This document shows, one piece after another, positions 31,572-41,612 of a stretch of DNA of 64,000 nt. Source of the stretch: Gammaproteobacteria bacterium. Lineage in GTDB: Bacteria; Pseudomonadota; Gammaproteobacteria; JACCYU01. Below the pieces are notes generated by a model. That model made no database searches. It had not been told where the DNA came from and worked only from the letters and a program-made list of their open reading frames with translations. Location: positions 1-64,000 of the forward strand of contig JACCZW010000155.1 in the NCBI GenBank assembly GCA_013695765.1, read 5' to 3'. The number at the start of each line of letters is the position of its first letter. The stretch's first letter is position 1. The translations under genes were made by a program, and so were the position numbers.

Positions 31572-31922
31572 TCAGTCGGTGGCGTCGAAGGCGTTGCGCA
31601 CCCAGTCCAGACGCTCGCCGGCCTCGATGGCGATAACGTCGAAACGCGCCGCGCGGGTCGAGCGGCTGGTTTGCAGGTAATGCTGCGCGCAGGCGATCAG
31701 GCGCGCGCGCTTGCCACGGTCAACACTGATAAGCGCGCCGCCGAAACCCGGATGCCTGCGCATGCGCACCTCCACGAACACCAGTGACTTGCCGTCCCGC
31801 ATGATCAGATCGATCTCGCCCGCGCGGCAGCGATAATTGCTCTCCAGCAGGCACAAACCCTGACCTTCCAGAAAAACGCAGGCGCGTTGCTCGGCGTCGC
31901 GGCCACGCGCCTGTCGCGTCAC
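31572..31922 (-). CDS. yraN: UPF0102 protein YraN
   Basis: 116-aa YraN-family protein with a nuclease-like fold. Family motifs are GRDAEQRACVFLEGQG, NYRCRAGEIDLIMRDG and LVFVEVRMRRHPGFGG; the Asp and Glu-Val-Arg/Lys resemble a PD-(D/E)XK core. GTG 31922 overlaps the lpoA stop as GTGA. Function in the cell is not established. Confidence 0.92.
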   Translation of the reverse strand: MTRQARGRDAEQRACVFLEGQGLCLLESNYRCRAGEIDLIMRDGKSLVFVEVRMRRHPGFGGALISVDRGKRARLIACAQHYLQTSRSTRAARFDVIAIEAGERLDWVRNAFDATD

Positions 31923-33856
31923 GGCGCGGTCTGGGCGGCGAGCGACCCGGGCGGCGCACGCAGGCTGTCCATCACGGTGGCCGAACCATCGACGAACTGC
32001 GCCCATTGCAGCGCGCGATGGAGGCGGCCGCGAGCGTCCATGTGCAGCGTGCCGGTGAGCCCCGCGTAGCGCTCGTACGGCCGCGCCGCCAGACGCTTGA
32101 GGTAGTAGATCACCCGGTACGCATCGAAACCCAGTGCGGCCAGACGCGGCAACTGCTGACTTTCCTGAGGAAACAGGCGGTCCATGCGCGCGCGCAGTGC
32201 CGGCAGCGGATTCGCCCCCGGCACGGTCCACGGCATGTCGCAATACATGACGCCATCGATGTCGCGATCGGTGCCCGGGTCCGCAATCCCGGTGTAAATG
32301 TGCGAAGTCGAGTAAACGGGCAGATCGCTGGCGAAGTGGAAGCGCAGTTGCGGGCGCAACAGTCTAGCCTGACGCGGCAGCGCCACCATGAACATCATGT
32401 CGGCGTCCGGACGGCGACGCGGCTCGAACTGCAAGTCCAGATTAAGCAGACTGCGCAGTTCGCTGTTGCGCTGCTCGCTCATGTCGATGCCCAGCACATC
32501 TTTTATGGGCGCGGCGAAGTCCGCGGCGCTCTCATCGTAACGGTTTACGGCCAGCACGGTGCCGCCCAGATCCTCGAAACGCGCGCGAAACGTATTGAGC
32601 AGACGTTCGCCCCATTCGCCAACCGGTGCGAGCACCAGCGCGGTGCGGTGGCCGGCAAGCGATGCGCGCTCGGCCGCCTGCCGGGCCTCGTCCTCCGGCA
32701 GCAGACCGAATTCATAGAGATTATTCGGCGGACCGACCTTCTCGTCGCTGTAATTAAGGCTTAATACCGGCACCGGCAGACGCCGATTTTGCGCGAGCGC
32801 GGCCACACCTTCCTTGTCCAGCGGACCGACCACGAAATCAGCACCTTCGCGCACGGCTTGCTGATATACCTGCCGCGCATCGTCGCCGCTACCGACGTCA
32901 TATATACGGATCGAGGGCTTGTCCGGTGCGATTTCATCGGTGTAATGCGCCGTCATAAAGCCCGCCAGCACCGCGCTGGAGACGCTGGCGTACGCGCCCG
33001 ACAGCGGCAGCATCACCGCGATCTGCCGCGGGCGCACTTGCAGCGATCGCCAGTCGCGGCGCAGTTGAGCGAGCAGCGTGTCGCCGGCTGGATGTCCCGC
33101 GTAACGCCGCTGCCAGTCGTCCAGTTGCCGGTCGAAAGAGTCGAAATCCGCGGGCGAGGTTTTGGCTATGTAGCCCAGCTCCAGCCAGCCGCGCAGCCGC
33201 GGATCGCGCTCGACGCGCAACCAGCGGGCAAGTTCCTGATCGCTTGCTCGCGCCAGCGCCTCCCATATTTTCTGGTGATTGGCCGCGATCGCTTTTTGGT
33301 CGATAATTTCCGTCGTAAGCGCGGAACGCACCCGTACACTGTCCAGCACGCGCCCCGCCGCCAGCAGCGCCTGCGCGCGCAATTCTTCGACTTGCGTATA
33401 GAAGTCCGGCGTGGTGAGGCTCAAACCCGGCGGCAGCGCCGCCAACGCGACATTGTGCTGCCCGTCCATCAGCCCCAGCCGCGCCTGCGCGATACGCGCG
33501 CGCACCAGCGCCGTGCCCGCCAGCCGGTCGGCCGGAATCATGCTTAAGTATCGCTTCGCAAGCGCCGTGGTTTTGGGCGTGAGCACGGTCTCCACGGCGC
33601 GCAGTTGCAGATCTTCTCTCCGTGGCGAATCCACGCCTTTCGCCTGCTCCCAGTAAGCAGCCGCGGCGCCAGCCAGATTGCCCTGCTTGATGAGTCTGGA
33701 TATCTGAACCTGCACCGGTCGCACGTCTTCGCGCGGCGGGTCGGTGGCGCAGGAGACGAGCGTCAGCGCCACGACGACGCACAATAGAGCGACGCACCGC
33801 GGGCCGCGCAGGCTGAGGACGCTGATTGGATCGCGCAATACCAAGCCCTGTATCAT
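31919..33856 (-). CDS. lpoA: Penicillin-binding protein activator LpoA
   Basis: Outer-membrane lipoprotein of about 645 aa that stimulates PBP1a. Lipobox LVSC follows a hydrophobic segment (CVALLCVVVALTLVSC). An N-terminal TPR-like part is followed by a C-terminal periplasmic-binding-protein-like domain (IAVMLPLSGAYASVSSAVLAGF). ATG 33856 is used, but the likely promoter would start RNA at about that base; TTG at 33838, preceded by AGGG, is an alternative. Divergent from rsmI. Confidence 0.88.
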   Translation of the reverse strand: MIQGLVLRDPISVLSLRGPRCVALLCVVVALTLVSCATDPPREDVRPVQVQISRLIKQGNLAGAAAAYWEQAKGVDSPRREDLQLRAVETVLTPKTTALAKRYLSMIPADRLAGTALVRARIAQARLGLMDGQHNVALAALPPGLSLTTPDFYTQVEELRAQALLAAGRVLDSVRVRSALTTEIIDQKAIAANHQKIWEALARASDQELARWLRVERDPRLRGWLELGYIAKTSPADFDSFDRQLDDWQRRYAGHPAGDTLLAQLRRDWRSLQVRPRQIAVMLPLSGAYASVSSAVLAGFMTAHYTDEIAPDKPSIRIYDVGSGDDARQVYQQAVREGADFVVGPLDKEGVAALAQNRRLPVPVLSLNYSDEKVGPPNNLYEFGLLPEDEARQAAERASLAGHRTALVLAPVGEWGERLLNTFRARFEDLGGTVLAVNRYDESAADFAAPIKDVLGIDMSEQRNSELRSLLNLDLQFEPRRRPDADMMFMVALPRQARLLRPQLRFHFASDLPVYSTSHIYTGIADPGTDRDIDGVMYCDMPWTVPGANPLPALRARMDRLFPQESQQLPRLAALGFDAYRVIYYLKRLAARPYERYAGLTGTLHMDARGRLHRALQWAQFVDGSATVMDSLRAPPGSLAAQTAP

Positions 33857-33863
33857 GCGCGCC

Positions 33864-33892
33864 AGTATCTTGACTGGCTGACACAGTGTCAA
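33864..33892 (-). promoter_or_regulatory. Sigma-70-type promoter for lpoA, overlapping a 13-bp palindrome
   Basis: On the minus strand TTGACA (33892-33887), a 17-bp spacer and GATACT (33869-33864) make a near-consensus promoter pointing at lpoA. The perfect palindrome TGACACAGTGTCA (33879-33891) covers the -35 region and the rsmI GTG codon, so it could be an operator. No factor is identified. Confidence 0.55.
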
Positions 33893-34797
33893 TCGAAGTT
33901 GGATCAATCAAACCCAGGCCAACCAAACCCGGATCAATCAGGACGGGGACAGGCAAAGCCGGCGTGCTGTACGTCGTCGCCACACCGCTGGGCAATCTCG
34001 CGGACATCACCTATCGCGCCGTGCAGGTGCTCAAAGACGTGGATCTGATCGCGGCGGAGGACACCCGCCACAGCCGCCCTCTGCTGACGCATTACGGCAT
34101 CGAGACGCGCACCATCAGCCTGCACGAACACAACGAGCAGGCGCGCGCCCGCACGCTTACGGCCCGCCTGCTGGCCGGCGAGTCGATCGCGCTGATTTCC
34201 GACGCGGGCACGCCGGTGATCAGCGACCCCGGATACCGTCTGATCGCCGGCGTGCGCGACGCCGGCGTGCGCGTATCGCCGGTGCCCGGCCCCAGCGCGC
34301 TGATTGCGGCCTTGAGCGCCGCCGGCCTGCCGACCGACCGTTTCGTGTTCGAAGGCTTTCTGCCGGCGAAAGCAGGCGCGCGGCGGCGGCGGCTCGAGGG
34401 ACTCGCAACCGAGACCCGCACGCTCGTAATTTACGAATCGAGCCACCGCATCGAGGCAAGTGTCGCAGACATGCGCGACGCGTTCGGGCCGGAGCGCCGG
34501 GCGGTTATCGCACGGGAGCTGACCAAGGCGTTCGAGACCCTGCATGACGATGCCCTCGAGGCTTTATGTCAATGGCTCGCGGACGACTCGAACCACCGTC
34601 GAGGCGAGTTCGTGGTCATCGTCGCCGGCGCGACGGAACTCGAAGAAGGCGATGCAGCCGAAGTTCGCCGCGTGCTGAGCCTGCTGTTGCGGGAGCTGTC
34701 GCCCAAAATCGCGGTGCGGCTGGCCGCGCAACTCACCGGCGAGAGCAGAAACAGGGTTTATGAAATGGCGCTCGCGTTAAGCCGCAACGATAAATAA
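33886..34797 (+). CDS. rsmI: 16S rRNA 2'-O-methyltransferase RsmI
   Basis: 303-aa tetrapyrrole-methylase-fold enzyme methylating C1402 of 16S rRNA. Motifs: LYVVATPLGNLADITYRAVQ, AAEDTRHS, SDAGTPVISDPG and VPGPSALIAALSAAGL. The N-terminus is uncertain: GTG 33886 gives about 26 residues before the conserved LYVV; GTG 33964 would remove them. Divergent from lpoA, as in many gammaproteobacteria. Confidence 0.93.
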   Translation: MSIEVGSIKPRPTKPGSIRTGTGKAGVLYVVATPLGNLADITYRAVQVLKDVDLIAAEDTRHSRPLLTHYGIETRTISLHEHNEQARARTLTARLLAGESIALISDAGTPVISDPGYRLIAGVRDAGVRVSPVPGPSALIAALSAAGLPTDRFVFEGFLPAKAGARRRRLEGLATETRTLVIYESSHRIEASVADMRDAFGPERRAVIARELTKAFETLHDDALEALCQWLADDSNHRRGEFVVIVAGATELEEGDAAEVRRVLSLLLRELSPKIAVRLAAQLTGESRNRVYEMALALSRNDK

Positions 34798-34819
34798 GCC
34801 GCCGGATCAAGAGTAACGC

Positions 34820-35386
34820 TTACGTCTTCGGTAGCGTGACGCCCCGCTGGCCCTGATATTTGCCGCCGCGATCCTTGTACGAAGTCTCGCATTCCTCATC
34901 CGCCTCCAGGAACACCACCTGCGCCACGCCCTCGTTGGCGTATACCTTGGCCGGCAGCGGTGAGGTGTTGGAGAACTCCAGGGTAACGTGGCCTTCCCAC
35001 TCTGGCTCCAGCGGCGTTACGTTGACGATAATGCCGCACCTCGCATAAGTGCTCTTGCCCAGACATATCGTCAGCACGTTGCGCGGAATGCGGAAGTATT
35101 CCACCGTGCGCGCCAGCGCGAAGGAATTGGGCGGGATGATGCACACGTCGGCCTTGAGATCCACGAAGCTCCGGTCGTCAAAACCCTTGGGATCGACCAC
35201 TGCTGAATTGATGTTGGTGAAGATCTTGAATTCATCCGAGCAGCGCACGTCGTAGCCGTAGCTGGAGACGCCGTACGACACAATGCGCCCCTGCCCGTTG
35301 GTCCGCACCTGGCCGGGCTCGAACGGCTCGATCATGCGATGTGCGGCGACCATGCGCCGGATCCATTTGTCGGATTTGATGCTCAA
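34820..35386 (-). CDS. dcd: dCTP deaminase
   Basis: 188-aa enzyme converting dCTP to dUTP for dTTP synthesis. Family motifs: [44 protein letters not shown] and [18 protein letters not shown] with the catalytic Glu. TTG 35386 matches the family start. Convergent with rsmI, 22 bp apart. The 225 bp between dcd and apbC hold no gene. Confidence 0.95.
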   Translation of the reverse strand: MSIKSDKWIRRMVAAHRMIEPFEPGQVRTNGQGRIVSYGVSSYGYDVRCSDEFKIFTNINSAVVDPKGFDDRSFVDLKADVCIIPPNSFALARTVEYFRIPRNVLTICLGKSTYARCGIIVNVTPLEPEWEGHVTLEFSNTSPLPAKVYANEGVAQVVFLEADEECETSYKDRGGKYQGQRGVTLPKT

Positions 35387-35611
35387 GGGTAACGCCCCAC
35401 GGAAACTGGTTTGTGAACTCGGCGAACGCCGACCTGGATTTTACATGCCTTTATCAGCGCCACGACAAGTAATGATTGCCGGCTAACCGCTCGCTCCAAT
35501 CGAACGCCAATTTTGGCTCGTCCTGGCAACCGATGTCGCCAGCATTCGATCGCCGCCGTGGCCGCCTGCGGCTCCGCGTGCCGGCGCGCAATGGGATTGC
35601 CCCGCCGTGCG

Positions 35612-36703
35612 CTAGTTGTTCTGAATCACGATCTTCGGGAAGCGGGCGCTGAAATCCTTGCCCTTCAACGCGAGTTTGGCCGCGGTGCGGCGCGCGATGT
35701 CGCGATAAATGGCCGCCACCTTGCCGTCTGGATCGGCCACCACGGTCGGTGTGCCGCTGTCGGCCTGTTCGCGGATGTGGATGTCCAGCGGCAGCGAACC
35801 CAGCACGTCCACGCCGTAGTCCCGGCTCATGCGCGCGGCACCGCCCTCGCCGAAGATGTGCTCCTCGTGCCCGCAATTCGAACATATATGCGTGCTCATG
35901 TTCTCGACGATGCCGAGCACCGGCACATCGACTTTCTCGAACATCTTCAAGCCCCGGCGCGCATCCAGCAGCGCGATATCTTGCGGCGTGGTGACGATGA
36001 CCGCGCCCGAGACCGGAATCTTCTGCGCGAGAGTGAGCTGGATGTCGCCGGTGCCGGGCGGCAGGTCGACGATCAGATAATCGAGATCGCGCCAGCGCGT
36101 ATCATTCAACAGCTGCTCCAGCGCCTGCGTGACCATGGGGCCGCGCCAGATCATGGGCGTTTCTTCGTCGATCAGAAATCCAATGGACATAACCTGGATG
36201 CCGTGATTCTCCTTGGGTTCGATGCTCTTGCCGTCCTTCGATTCCGGCTGACCGACCAGCCCCATCATGCGCGGCTGGCTGGGCCCATAAATGTCCGCAT
36301 CCAGAATCCCCGCCACAGCACCCTCGGCCGCCAGCGCGAGCGCCAGATTGACCGCGGTGGTTGATTTGCCCACGCCGCCCTTGCCCGAAGCCACGGCGAT
36401 GATGTTCTTGACGTTCTGCATGGGCTTGAGCGACTTTTGCACGGCGCGCGCCTGAATCTTCCACGACACGTCCACCCGCGCGTCGCGCACACCTTCAACA
36501 CCTTCGACCGCTTCGCGCACCCGCGCGGCCAGTTCGTCCCTGAAGCCTTTGGCCGGATAGCCGAGCACAACATGGACCTTGACACGGCCGCCATCGATCG
36601 CGATGTCGGCGATCGATTTCTCCGAGACCAGGTCCGTGCCCGAATGGGGATCGATCACGCCTTTAAGCGCCGCTTCGACCTGCTCGCGGGATATATCAGT
36701 CAC
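35612..36703 (-). CDS. apbC: Iron-sulfur cluster carrier protein ApbC/Mrp
   Basis: 363-aa P-loop protein with an N-terminal DUF59/MIP18-like domain (1-90) and a Mrp/Nbp35 ATPase domain. The deviant Walker A is GKGGVGKST at about 107-115. The CxxC of ICSNCGH can hold a bridging [4Fe-4S] cluster. GTG 36703 has AGGAGG upstream. It is divergent from metG, a common arrangement in gammaproteobacteria. Confidence 0.94.
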   Translation of the reverse strand: MTDISREQVEAALKGVIDPHSGTDLVSEKSIADIAIDGGRVKVHVVLGYPAKGFRDELAARVREAVEGVEGVRDARVDVSWKIQARAVQKSLKPMQNVKNIIAVASGKGGVGKSTTAVNLALALAAEGAVAGILDADIYGPSQPRMMGLVGQPESKDGKSIEPKENHGIQVMSIGFLIDEETPMIWRGPMVTQALEQLLNDTRWRDLDYLIVDLPPGTGDIQLTLAQKIPVSGAVIVTTPQDIALLDARRGLKMFEKVDVPVLGIVENMSTHICSNCGHEEHIFGEGGAARMSRDYGVDVLGSLPLDIHIREQADSGTPTVVADPDGKVAAIYRDIARRTAAKLALKGKDFSARFPKIVIQNN

Positions 36704-37029
36704 TGGATAATTCCTCCTGGTATGCCGGTACGAGCATGAGTCGCGGCTGGAACGCCGCGCCTGTACGGGCCGAATGGGGGCGCGATTCGCATAAGCGAGC
36801 CGCTAAACCTCAATATTAATAAGCTTTGATTGTATCGCATGGGGGCACGGCGAGATAACCCGATCACATGGCGGTCGCTCGTGGTGAATGGTATTATTTG
36901 TATCACTGGGCGAAACTATTAAATTGATGCCACATTCGCTAACACCTTGTTAACTCTGCATTGCCGCCGAACCAGCCATCCTCATTGCAGGCATTTTTGT
37001 TTCTCCACTAATAACAATTACATTGGCTC
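36704..37029. other. AT-rich intergenic region between apbC and metG
   Basis: 326 bp without a gene, more AT-rich than its surroundings on the metG side. It must hold divergent promoters. I see no convincing consensus pair, riboswitch or T-box-like structure, though a leader for metG would be possible. Confidence 0.6.
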
Positions 37030-39168
37030 ATGAATCAAACGGCAAGAAAAATCCTCGTCACCAGCGCCTTACCCTACGCGAACGGGCCGATCCACCTCGG
37101 GCATCTGGTGGAATATATCCAGACTGACATCTGGGTACGCTTCCAAAAGCTGCGCGGCCACGACTGCATTTACGTATGCGCCGACGATTCTCACGGTACG
37201 CCCATCATGCTGAAAGCGCGCGAGCTGGGCATCACCCCGGATGCGCTGATCGAACGCATCGGGCGCGAGCATCAGGCGGACTTCAGGGATTTTCTCGTCG
37301 GCTTTGACAACTACCACAGCACGCACTCCGAGGAGAATCGCGCGCTTTCGGAGCACATCTACCGTCGGCTGAACGAACAGGGATTGATCGCGAAGCGCAC
37401 CATCTCGCAAGCCTTCGATCCGGAAGTCAAAATGTTCCTGCCCGACCGCTTCATCAAGGGCGAGTGCCCGCGCTGCGGCGCGCCGGATCAGTACGGCGAT
37501 TCGTGCGAGGTGTGCGGCGCGACGTACGCGCCCACCGATCTCAAGAACCCGCGTTCCGTGTTATCGGGCGCGGTGCCGGAAACCCGCGAGTCGGAGCATT
37601 ATTTCTTCACCCTGGGCAAATTTGAGGACGACCTGGCGGCGTGGATGCACACCGGCTCGCTGCAGCCGGAGATCCGCAACAAGCTCAACGAATGGTTCGA
37701 AGCCGGCCTGCGGGACTGGGACATCTCCCGCGACGCTCCTTATTTCGGCTTCGAGATTCCCGACGCGCCCGGCAAATATTTGTACGTGTGGCTGGACGCG
37801 CCGATCGGCTACATGGCGAGCTTTAAGAATTACTGCGACCGCGAAGGCGTCGCATTCGAAGATTACTGGGCGGCGGACAGCGAAGCCGAGCTATACCATT
37901 TCATCGGCAAGGACATCGCCTATTTCCACACCTTATTCTGGCCGGCGATGCTGCAAGGGGCGGGCTTTCGCAAACCCACCGGCGTCTACTGCCACGGATT
38001 CCTGACCGTGCAGGGTCAGAAGATGTCCAAGTCGCGCGGCACCTTCATCATGGCGCGCACGTATCTGGAGCACGTCAATAATCCGGAGTACCTGCGCTAC
38101 TACTTCGCCGCCAAGCTGGGCGCCGGCGTTGAGGATATCGACCTGAATTTCGATGACTTCGTCGCGCGCGTGAATAGCGATCTCGTGGGCAAAGTCGTCA
38201 ACATCGCCAGCCGCTGCGCGGGGTTTATTAGTAATAGTTTCGATGGCCGGCTGGCAGACAAGTTGCCAGAACAGGATCTCTTGGAGCGTCGTCTATCGAG
38301 CGATGAACCTGATATGGCCGAAAGCGATACGCTAATGGAGGATCACGCATACGAACACTCTTTCGCGCCAGCAGACCTGATGTTCCAGTTTATTCAAAGC
38401 CGGCGAGTCATCGCACAATGGTATGAGGGTCGAGAGTTTTCGCGGACGATGCGTGAAGTGATGGGGTTGGCTGATCTTGCAAATCAGTATATCAACGAGC
38501 GAAAACCGTGGGCGCTGGCGAAACAGGCAGGTCGAGAAAACGACGTCCAGGCCATCTGCACCATGGGCCTGAACCTGTTCCGAATACTCATGATTTACCT
38601 GAAGCCCATACTGCCGCGCATGGCCACGGAAGCCGAAGCATTTTTGAACATCGATCCGCTGACCTGGGACGACCTCAGCAAACCACTTATGGCGCACCGG
38701 ATCAATCCCTTCAAGCCACTGATGACCCGTATCGATACCAACGAGATTAACGCCATGATCGACGCCTCCAAGCAAACCACCGGCAGCGCACCAGCCATCA
38801 GCACCAATCAGCAAACGGCGCTGGAGAAAGACCCCATCGCGCCCGAAATTGCATTTGAGGACTTCGCCAAACTGGACTTACGACTTGCCGAGATCGTACA
38901 GGCGCAGCCAGTGGAAGGCGCAGACAAACTCCTGCAACTGCGCATGAATCTAGGCGGCGAAACGCGCACCGTGTTCGCCGGCATCAAACAGGCATACACA
39001 CCGGAACAATTAATCGGCCGCCTCACCATCGTCGTCGCCAACCTCGCGCCGCGCAAAATGCGCTTCGGCCTCTCCGAAGGCATGGTCCTCGCGGCCGGCC
39101 CAGGTGGTAAAGACGTCTTTCTGCTCAAACCGGATGCGGGCGCGAAGGCGGGTATGCGGGTGAAATAA
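37030..39168 (+). CDS. metG: Methionyl-tRNA synthetase
   Basis: 712-aa class I synthetase. The HIGH-like motif HLGH is at 22-25, the knuckle Cys residues at CPRCGAP and CEVCGAT, KMSKS in GQKMSKSRG, and a C-terminal EMAP-II-like tRNA-binding domain at about 610-712. Longer than the usual ~680 aa: an acidic stretch at about 415-450 ([12 protein letters not shown]) has no counterpart in the E. coli protein as I remember it, and codon use there is AT-richer. ATG 37030. Confidence 0.96.
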   Translation: MNQTARKILVTSALPYANGPIHLGHLVEYIQTDIWVRFQKLRGHDCIYVCADDSHGTPIMLKARELGITPDALIERIGREHQADFRDFLVGFDNYHSTHSEENRALSEHIYRRLNEQGLIAKRTISQAFDPEVKMFLPDRFIKGECPRCGAPDQYGDSCEVCGATYAPTDLKNPRSVLSGAVPETRESEHYFFTLGKFEDDLAAWMHTGSLQPEIRNKLNEWFEAGLRDWDISRDAPYFGFEIPDAPGKYLYVWLDAPIGYMASFKNYCDREGVAFEDYWAADSEAELYHFIGKDIAYFHTLFWPAMLQGAGFRKPTGVYCHGFLTVQGQKMSKSRGTFIMARTYLEHVNNPEYLRYYFAAKLGAGVEDIDLNFDDFVARVNSDLVGKVVNIASRCAGFISNSFDGRLADKLPEQDLLERRLSSDEPDMAESDTLMEDHAYEHSFAPADLMFQFIQSRRVIAQWYEGREFSRTMREVMGLADLANQYINERKPWALAKQAGRENDVQAICTMGLNLFRILMIYLKPILPRMATEAEAFLNIDPLTWDDLSKPLMAHRINPFKPLMTRIDTNEINAMIDASKQTTGSAPAISTNQQTALEKDPIAPEIAFEDFAKLDLRLAEIVQAQPVEGADKLLQLRMNLGGETRTVFAGIKQAYTPEQLIGRLTIVVANLAPRKMRFGLSEGMVLAAGPGGKDVFLLKPDAGAKAGMRVK

Positions 39169-39169
39169 A

Positions 39170-39187
39170 TACGCGGGGCGCCGCGTA
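39170..39187 (+). terminator. Hairpin after metG
   Basis: TACGCGG/CCGCGTA with a 4-nt loop directly after the metG stop, without a proper T run. It may be a weak terminator or only an RNA 3'-end stabiliser. Confidence 0.35.
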
Positions 39188-39345
39188 ATCATTATCAAGT
39201 TCGCTGTGCCCAGCAAGCAGATTTACCCCTCCATCGAGTCGACAGCCACGAGCAAGCGGGCGGCTGCGGCTCATGTCGAACATTAGGTGTTCCCTACGCA
39301 GGACAGTACAATTATATTTCCGAGAGTTGCTTGCAGGGAGTCATC

Positions 39346-39552
39346 ATGAATTTCAGTATCGAGCACGAGCAGGAAGATGATGGTCGCTGGCTGGCCGAAG
39401 TTCCTGAGCTGCCTGGCGTACTGGCTTACGGCGTCAATGCCGAAGACGCGATGGCGAAAGCGGAAGCCTTGGCCTTGCGGGTCTTGGCAGAGCGTCTCGA
39501 GCATGGCGAAAGCCGCCCTATTCCAATTAGCATCTCCTTTGCGACGGCGTGA
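39346..39552 (+). CDS. hicB: HicB-family antitoxin
   Basis: 68-aa HicB-like protein of the partial RNase H fold (MNFSIEHEQEDDGRWLAEVPELPGV, YGVNAEDAMAKAEAL). No DNA-binding domain is present beyond this core. ATG 39346 has GGGAG eight bases upstream. It overlaps hicA as GTGA. Antitoxin-first order. Confidence 0.88.
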   Translation: MNFSIEHEQEDDGRWLAEVPELPGVLAYGVNAEDAMAKAEALALRVLAERLEHGESRPIPISISFATA

Positions 39553-39761
39553 GTTCATGGTCTGCGCGCAAGGCGAAGCGTGTTTTAGTCGCGCTGCTGC
39601 GCATTGGCTGGCAGATTAAGAGACAATCCGGTTCTCACCGTACCCTCTCGCGTAGCGGTTGGCCCGATGTCACGTTCGCCTTCCACGACAAAGACGAGAT
39701 CGGCCCAAAGATGTTGGCCCGTATCGCAAAACAGACGGGGCTGAGTCCCGATGACTTCTAA
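39549..39761 (+). CDS. hicA: HicA-family mRNA interferase toxin
   Basis: 70-aa HicA with a dsRBD-like fold. The catalytic His lies in SGSHRTLSR, preceded by KRVLVALLRIGWQIKRQ. GTG 39549 overlaps the hicB stop. It should cleave mRNA when HicB is lost. Stands alone between metG and a frameshifted DUF3883 gene, at the left end of the accessory region. Confidence 0.88.
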   Translation: MSSWSARKAKRVLVALLRIGWQIKRQSGSHRTLSRSGWPDVTFAFHDKDEIGPKMLARIAKQTGLSPDDF

Positions 39762-39912
39762 ACCTGACAAATCCCCGCAGCCGATCGCCCGTGAAATCCC
39801 TCGGTTCTTCCAGGTAAAGGAGGCGGGCGGTGGTGCGCGAAGACGGGGACGCGGATGAAATAGACACACCCACACCGGGCGCGCGCGGTGGCATCACACA
39901 TATCTACGCTGG

Positions 39913-40769
39913 ATGAGCAGCCAAGATCCAACGGGAACCGATTGGACTGCGCGGGAAATTGACCTGATCCTGCTAGACTATTTCCATATGCTCAAAATGG
40001 AAACGGTCGGGCAGCACTACGTCAAATCCCATCGTAACGCCGCGCTTCAATCAGTCATAGGACGTTCGCGCGGATCGATAGAATTCAAACATCAGAATAT
40101 CAGCGCCGTATTGTTGAAACTCGGCATGCCTTGGATTCCAGGTTACAAGCCGATGGCAAATTATCAAAGGGCACTTATAAATGGCATCGAGCGATATCTG
40201 GATGCGAGCCCTGAAATTTTTTCACCGCGTGTTGTTCATCAACCAGATCGCCTGGCGGAGGAAGGCGCGTTGTTTTTCGAGCCGCCACCTGCCATCACCG
40301 CGGCCAAAAGCCCGCAACCGAGTTTCTTGAGCCGGTTGGTGCGCAAATTCGATCCTGCCAAGCGCGACGCGCGTGACCGTGCATTGGGCAGATTGGGTGA
40401 AGAGCGCGTGCTGCTGTCCGAGAGGGCGCGCCTCACGGCGTCCGGGCGCAAAGACCTCGCCGGCAAAGTACGCTGGATTGCCGAAGAAGACGGCGATGGC
40501 GCCGGTTTCGATATTTTGTCATTCAGCAAATCTGGCCAGGAACGCTTGTTGGAAGTTAAAACGACGTCAGGTCACAAACAAACGCCGTTCTATTTGTCCG
40601 AGAACGAAAGGTCACTCTCTACGGAGCGGCCCGGCGATTTCCGGTACGGTTGTATGATTTCATCAAGACTCCAAGAGCTTTCAAGCTTATCCCTCCTCTG
40701 GAGAATTCCGTGATGCTCAAACCCAGCATCTATCGAGCATCATTTAATACTTATTCTGCCGGGCGATAG
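39913..40769 (+). pseudogene. DUF3883-domain gene with a one-base frameshift near the 3' end
   Basis: From ATG 39913 the frame holds a helical N-terminal part (TAREIDLILLDYFHML) and a C-terminal DUF3883 domain with a PD-(D/E)XK-like core (GAGFDILSF then RLLEVKTT). At 40641-40650 the expected reading continues in another frame as RLYDFIKTPRAFKLIPPLEN to a stop at 40769; loss of one C in a TACCGG-like stretch explains it. Uncorrected, the frame ends at 40713 with 266 aa. DUF3883 proteins are often nuclease-like and linked to defence loci. Confidence 0.72.
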
Positions 40770-40891
40770 GCATCAGCTTATAGTGCGCCGCGTGATTATC
40801 CGGCGTGCATTAGCACGCTTTAGCCGCGAACGACATCGAAGCAAAGCGCACCTGGCGCCGTGGACCAAACGGTCGTGACCTGCCTCATGCG

Positions 40892-41449
40892 TCATGCGAT
40901 AACCGCTACTCCGAACAGGTAGGGATGCAGCGTAAGAAAAATGCCGTACGCGACGAGTCCCGCGACCAAGGCAGTTAAATCTTTGACTAGAGGCTGCCTC
41001 GTAGCTGAAATCTCCGCTCCGCGCCTGTTGGCCAACCACATGTCGATCAAAGCGAAGCTACCCAGACCGCCGAACAGCACTAAAGAGGCCAGATCGCCGT
41101 TGGCCAGCAGGTGCGCGACGGCCCATGCGCTAACACCCCACAGCATAGGATGCGCCGTGAAACGTTTGATGTTCGTTGGAAGATACGCGGTTGCGAGGAG
41201 GACAAAGGCGAGCGGGGTGATCAGTAATGCTGCCACGCGGCCCCAACCTGGAGGCTGCCACAGGGGCACGAAATCCGCAGCGCTTTTGCCAATGATGATC
41301 AATACCAGCCCGGCTAAAGCAACGCCCGAGAAGAGGGCCATGTAACGGCCTTCACCGAGCCTGCCTGCCAGGCGTTCACGCAATGCTGGAAAGCCGGGCA
41401 CCAGATGTACGCCGACGAAGACGATGATCCCAAGAGTAAGCAGCAGCAT
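40892..41449 (-). CDS. NnrU-family membrane protein
   Basis: 185-aa protein with five hydrophobic segments. The NnrU family signature is seen in LGIIVFVGVHLVPGFPALRERL and in the HPMLWGVSAWAVAHLLANGD part. NnrU is linked to denitrification or to isoprenoid/carotene isomerase-like chemistry; no nir or nor genes are near. ATG 41449. Confidence 0.85.
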   Translation of the reverse strand: MLLLTLGIIVFVGVHLVPGFPALRERLAGRLGEGRYMALFSGVALAGLVLIIIGKSAADFVPLWQPPGWGRVAALLITPLAFVLLATAYLPTNIKRFTAHPMLWGVSAWAVAHLLANGDLASLVLFGGLGSFALIDMWLANRRGAEISATRQPLVKDLTALVAGLVAYGIFLTLHPYLFGVAVIA

Positions 41450-41612
41450 TCGTCAGCAGACCAAAGTAGCACCGATCAAAATCCTAAGCGTAAGCGCAGC
41501 CGAAGTCGAGTCTGCGTCACAGGGGCAGGTCGGGAATCCTTGGCCGGCGGCAGATCGCCACAGGTGTTGGCGACCTGCATAAAGCACACGCTAAAACGCG
41601 TTATCCGCTTTC

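Noticed and set aside
32006-32764. Plus-strand frame opposite lpoA
   Set aside because: Shadow; lpoA is supported by lipobox, domain motifs and neighbours.
39751-39858. 35-codon frame overlapping the end of hicA
   Set aside because: No Shine-Dalgarno for its ATG, Arg/Gly-rich end and no recognisable family.
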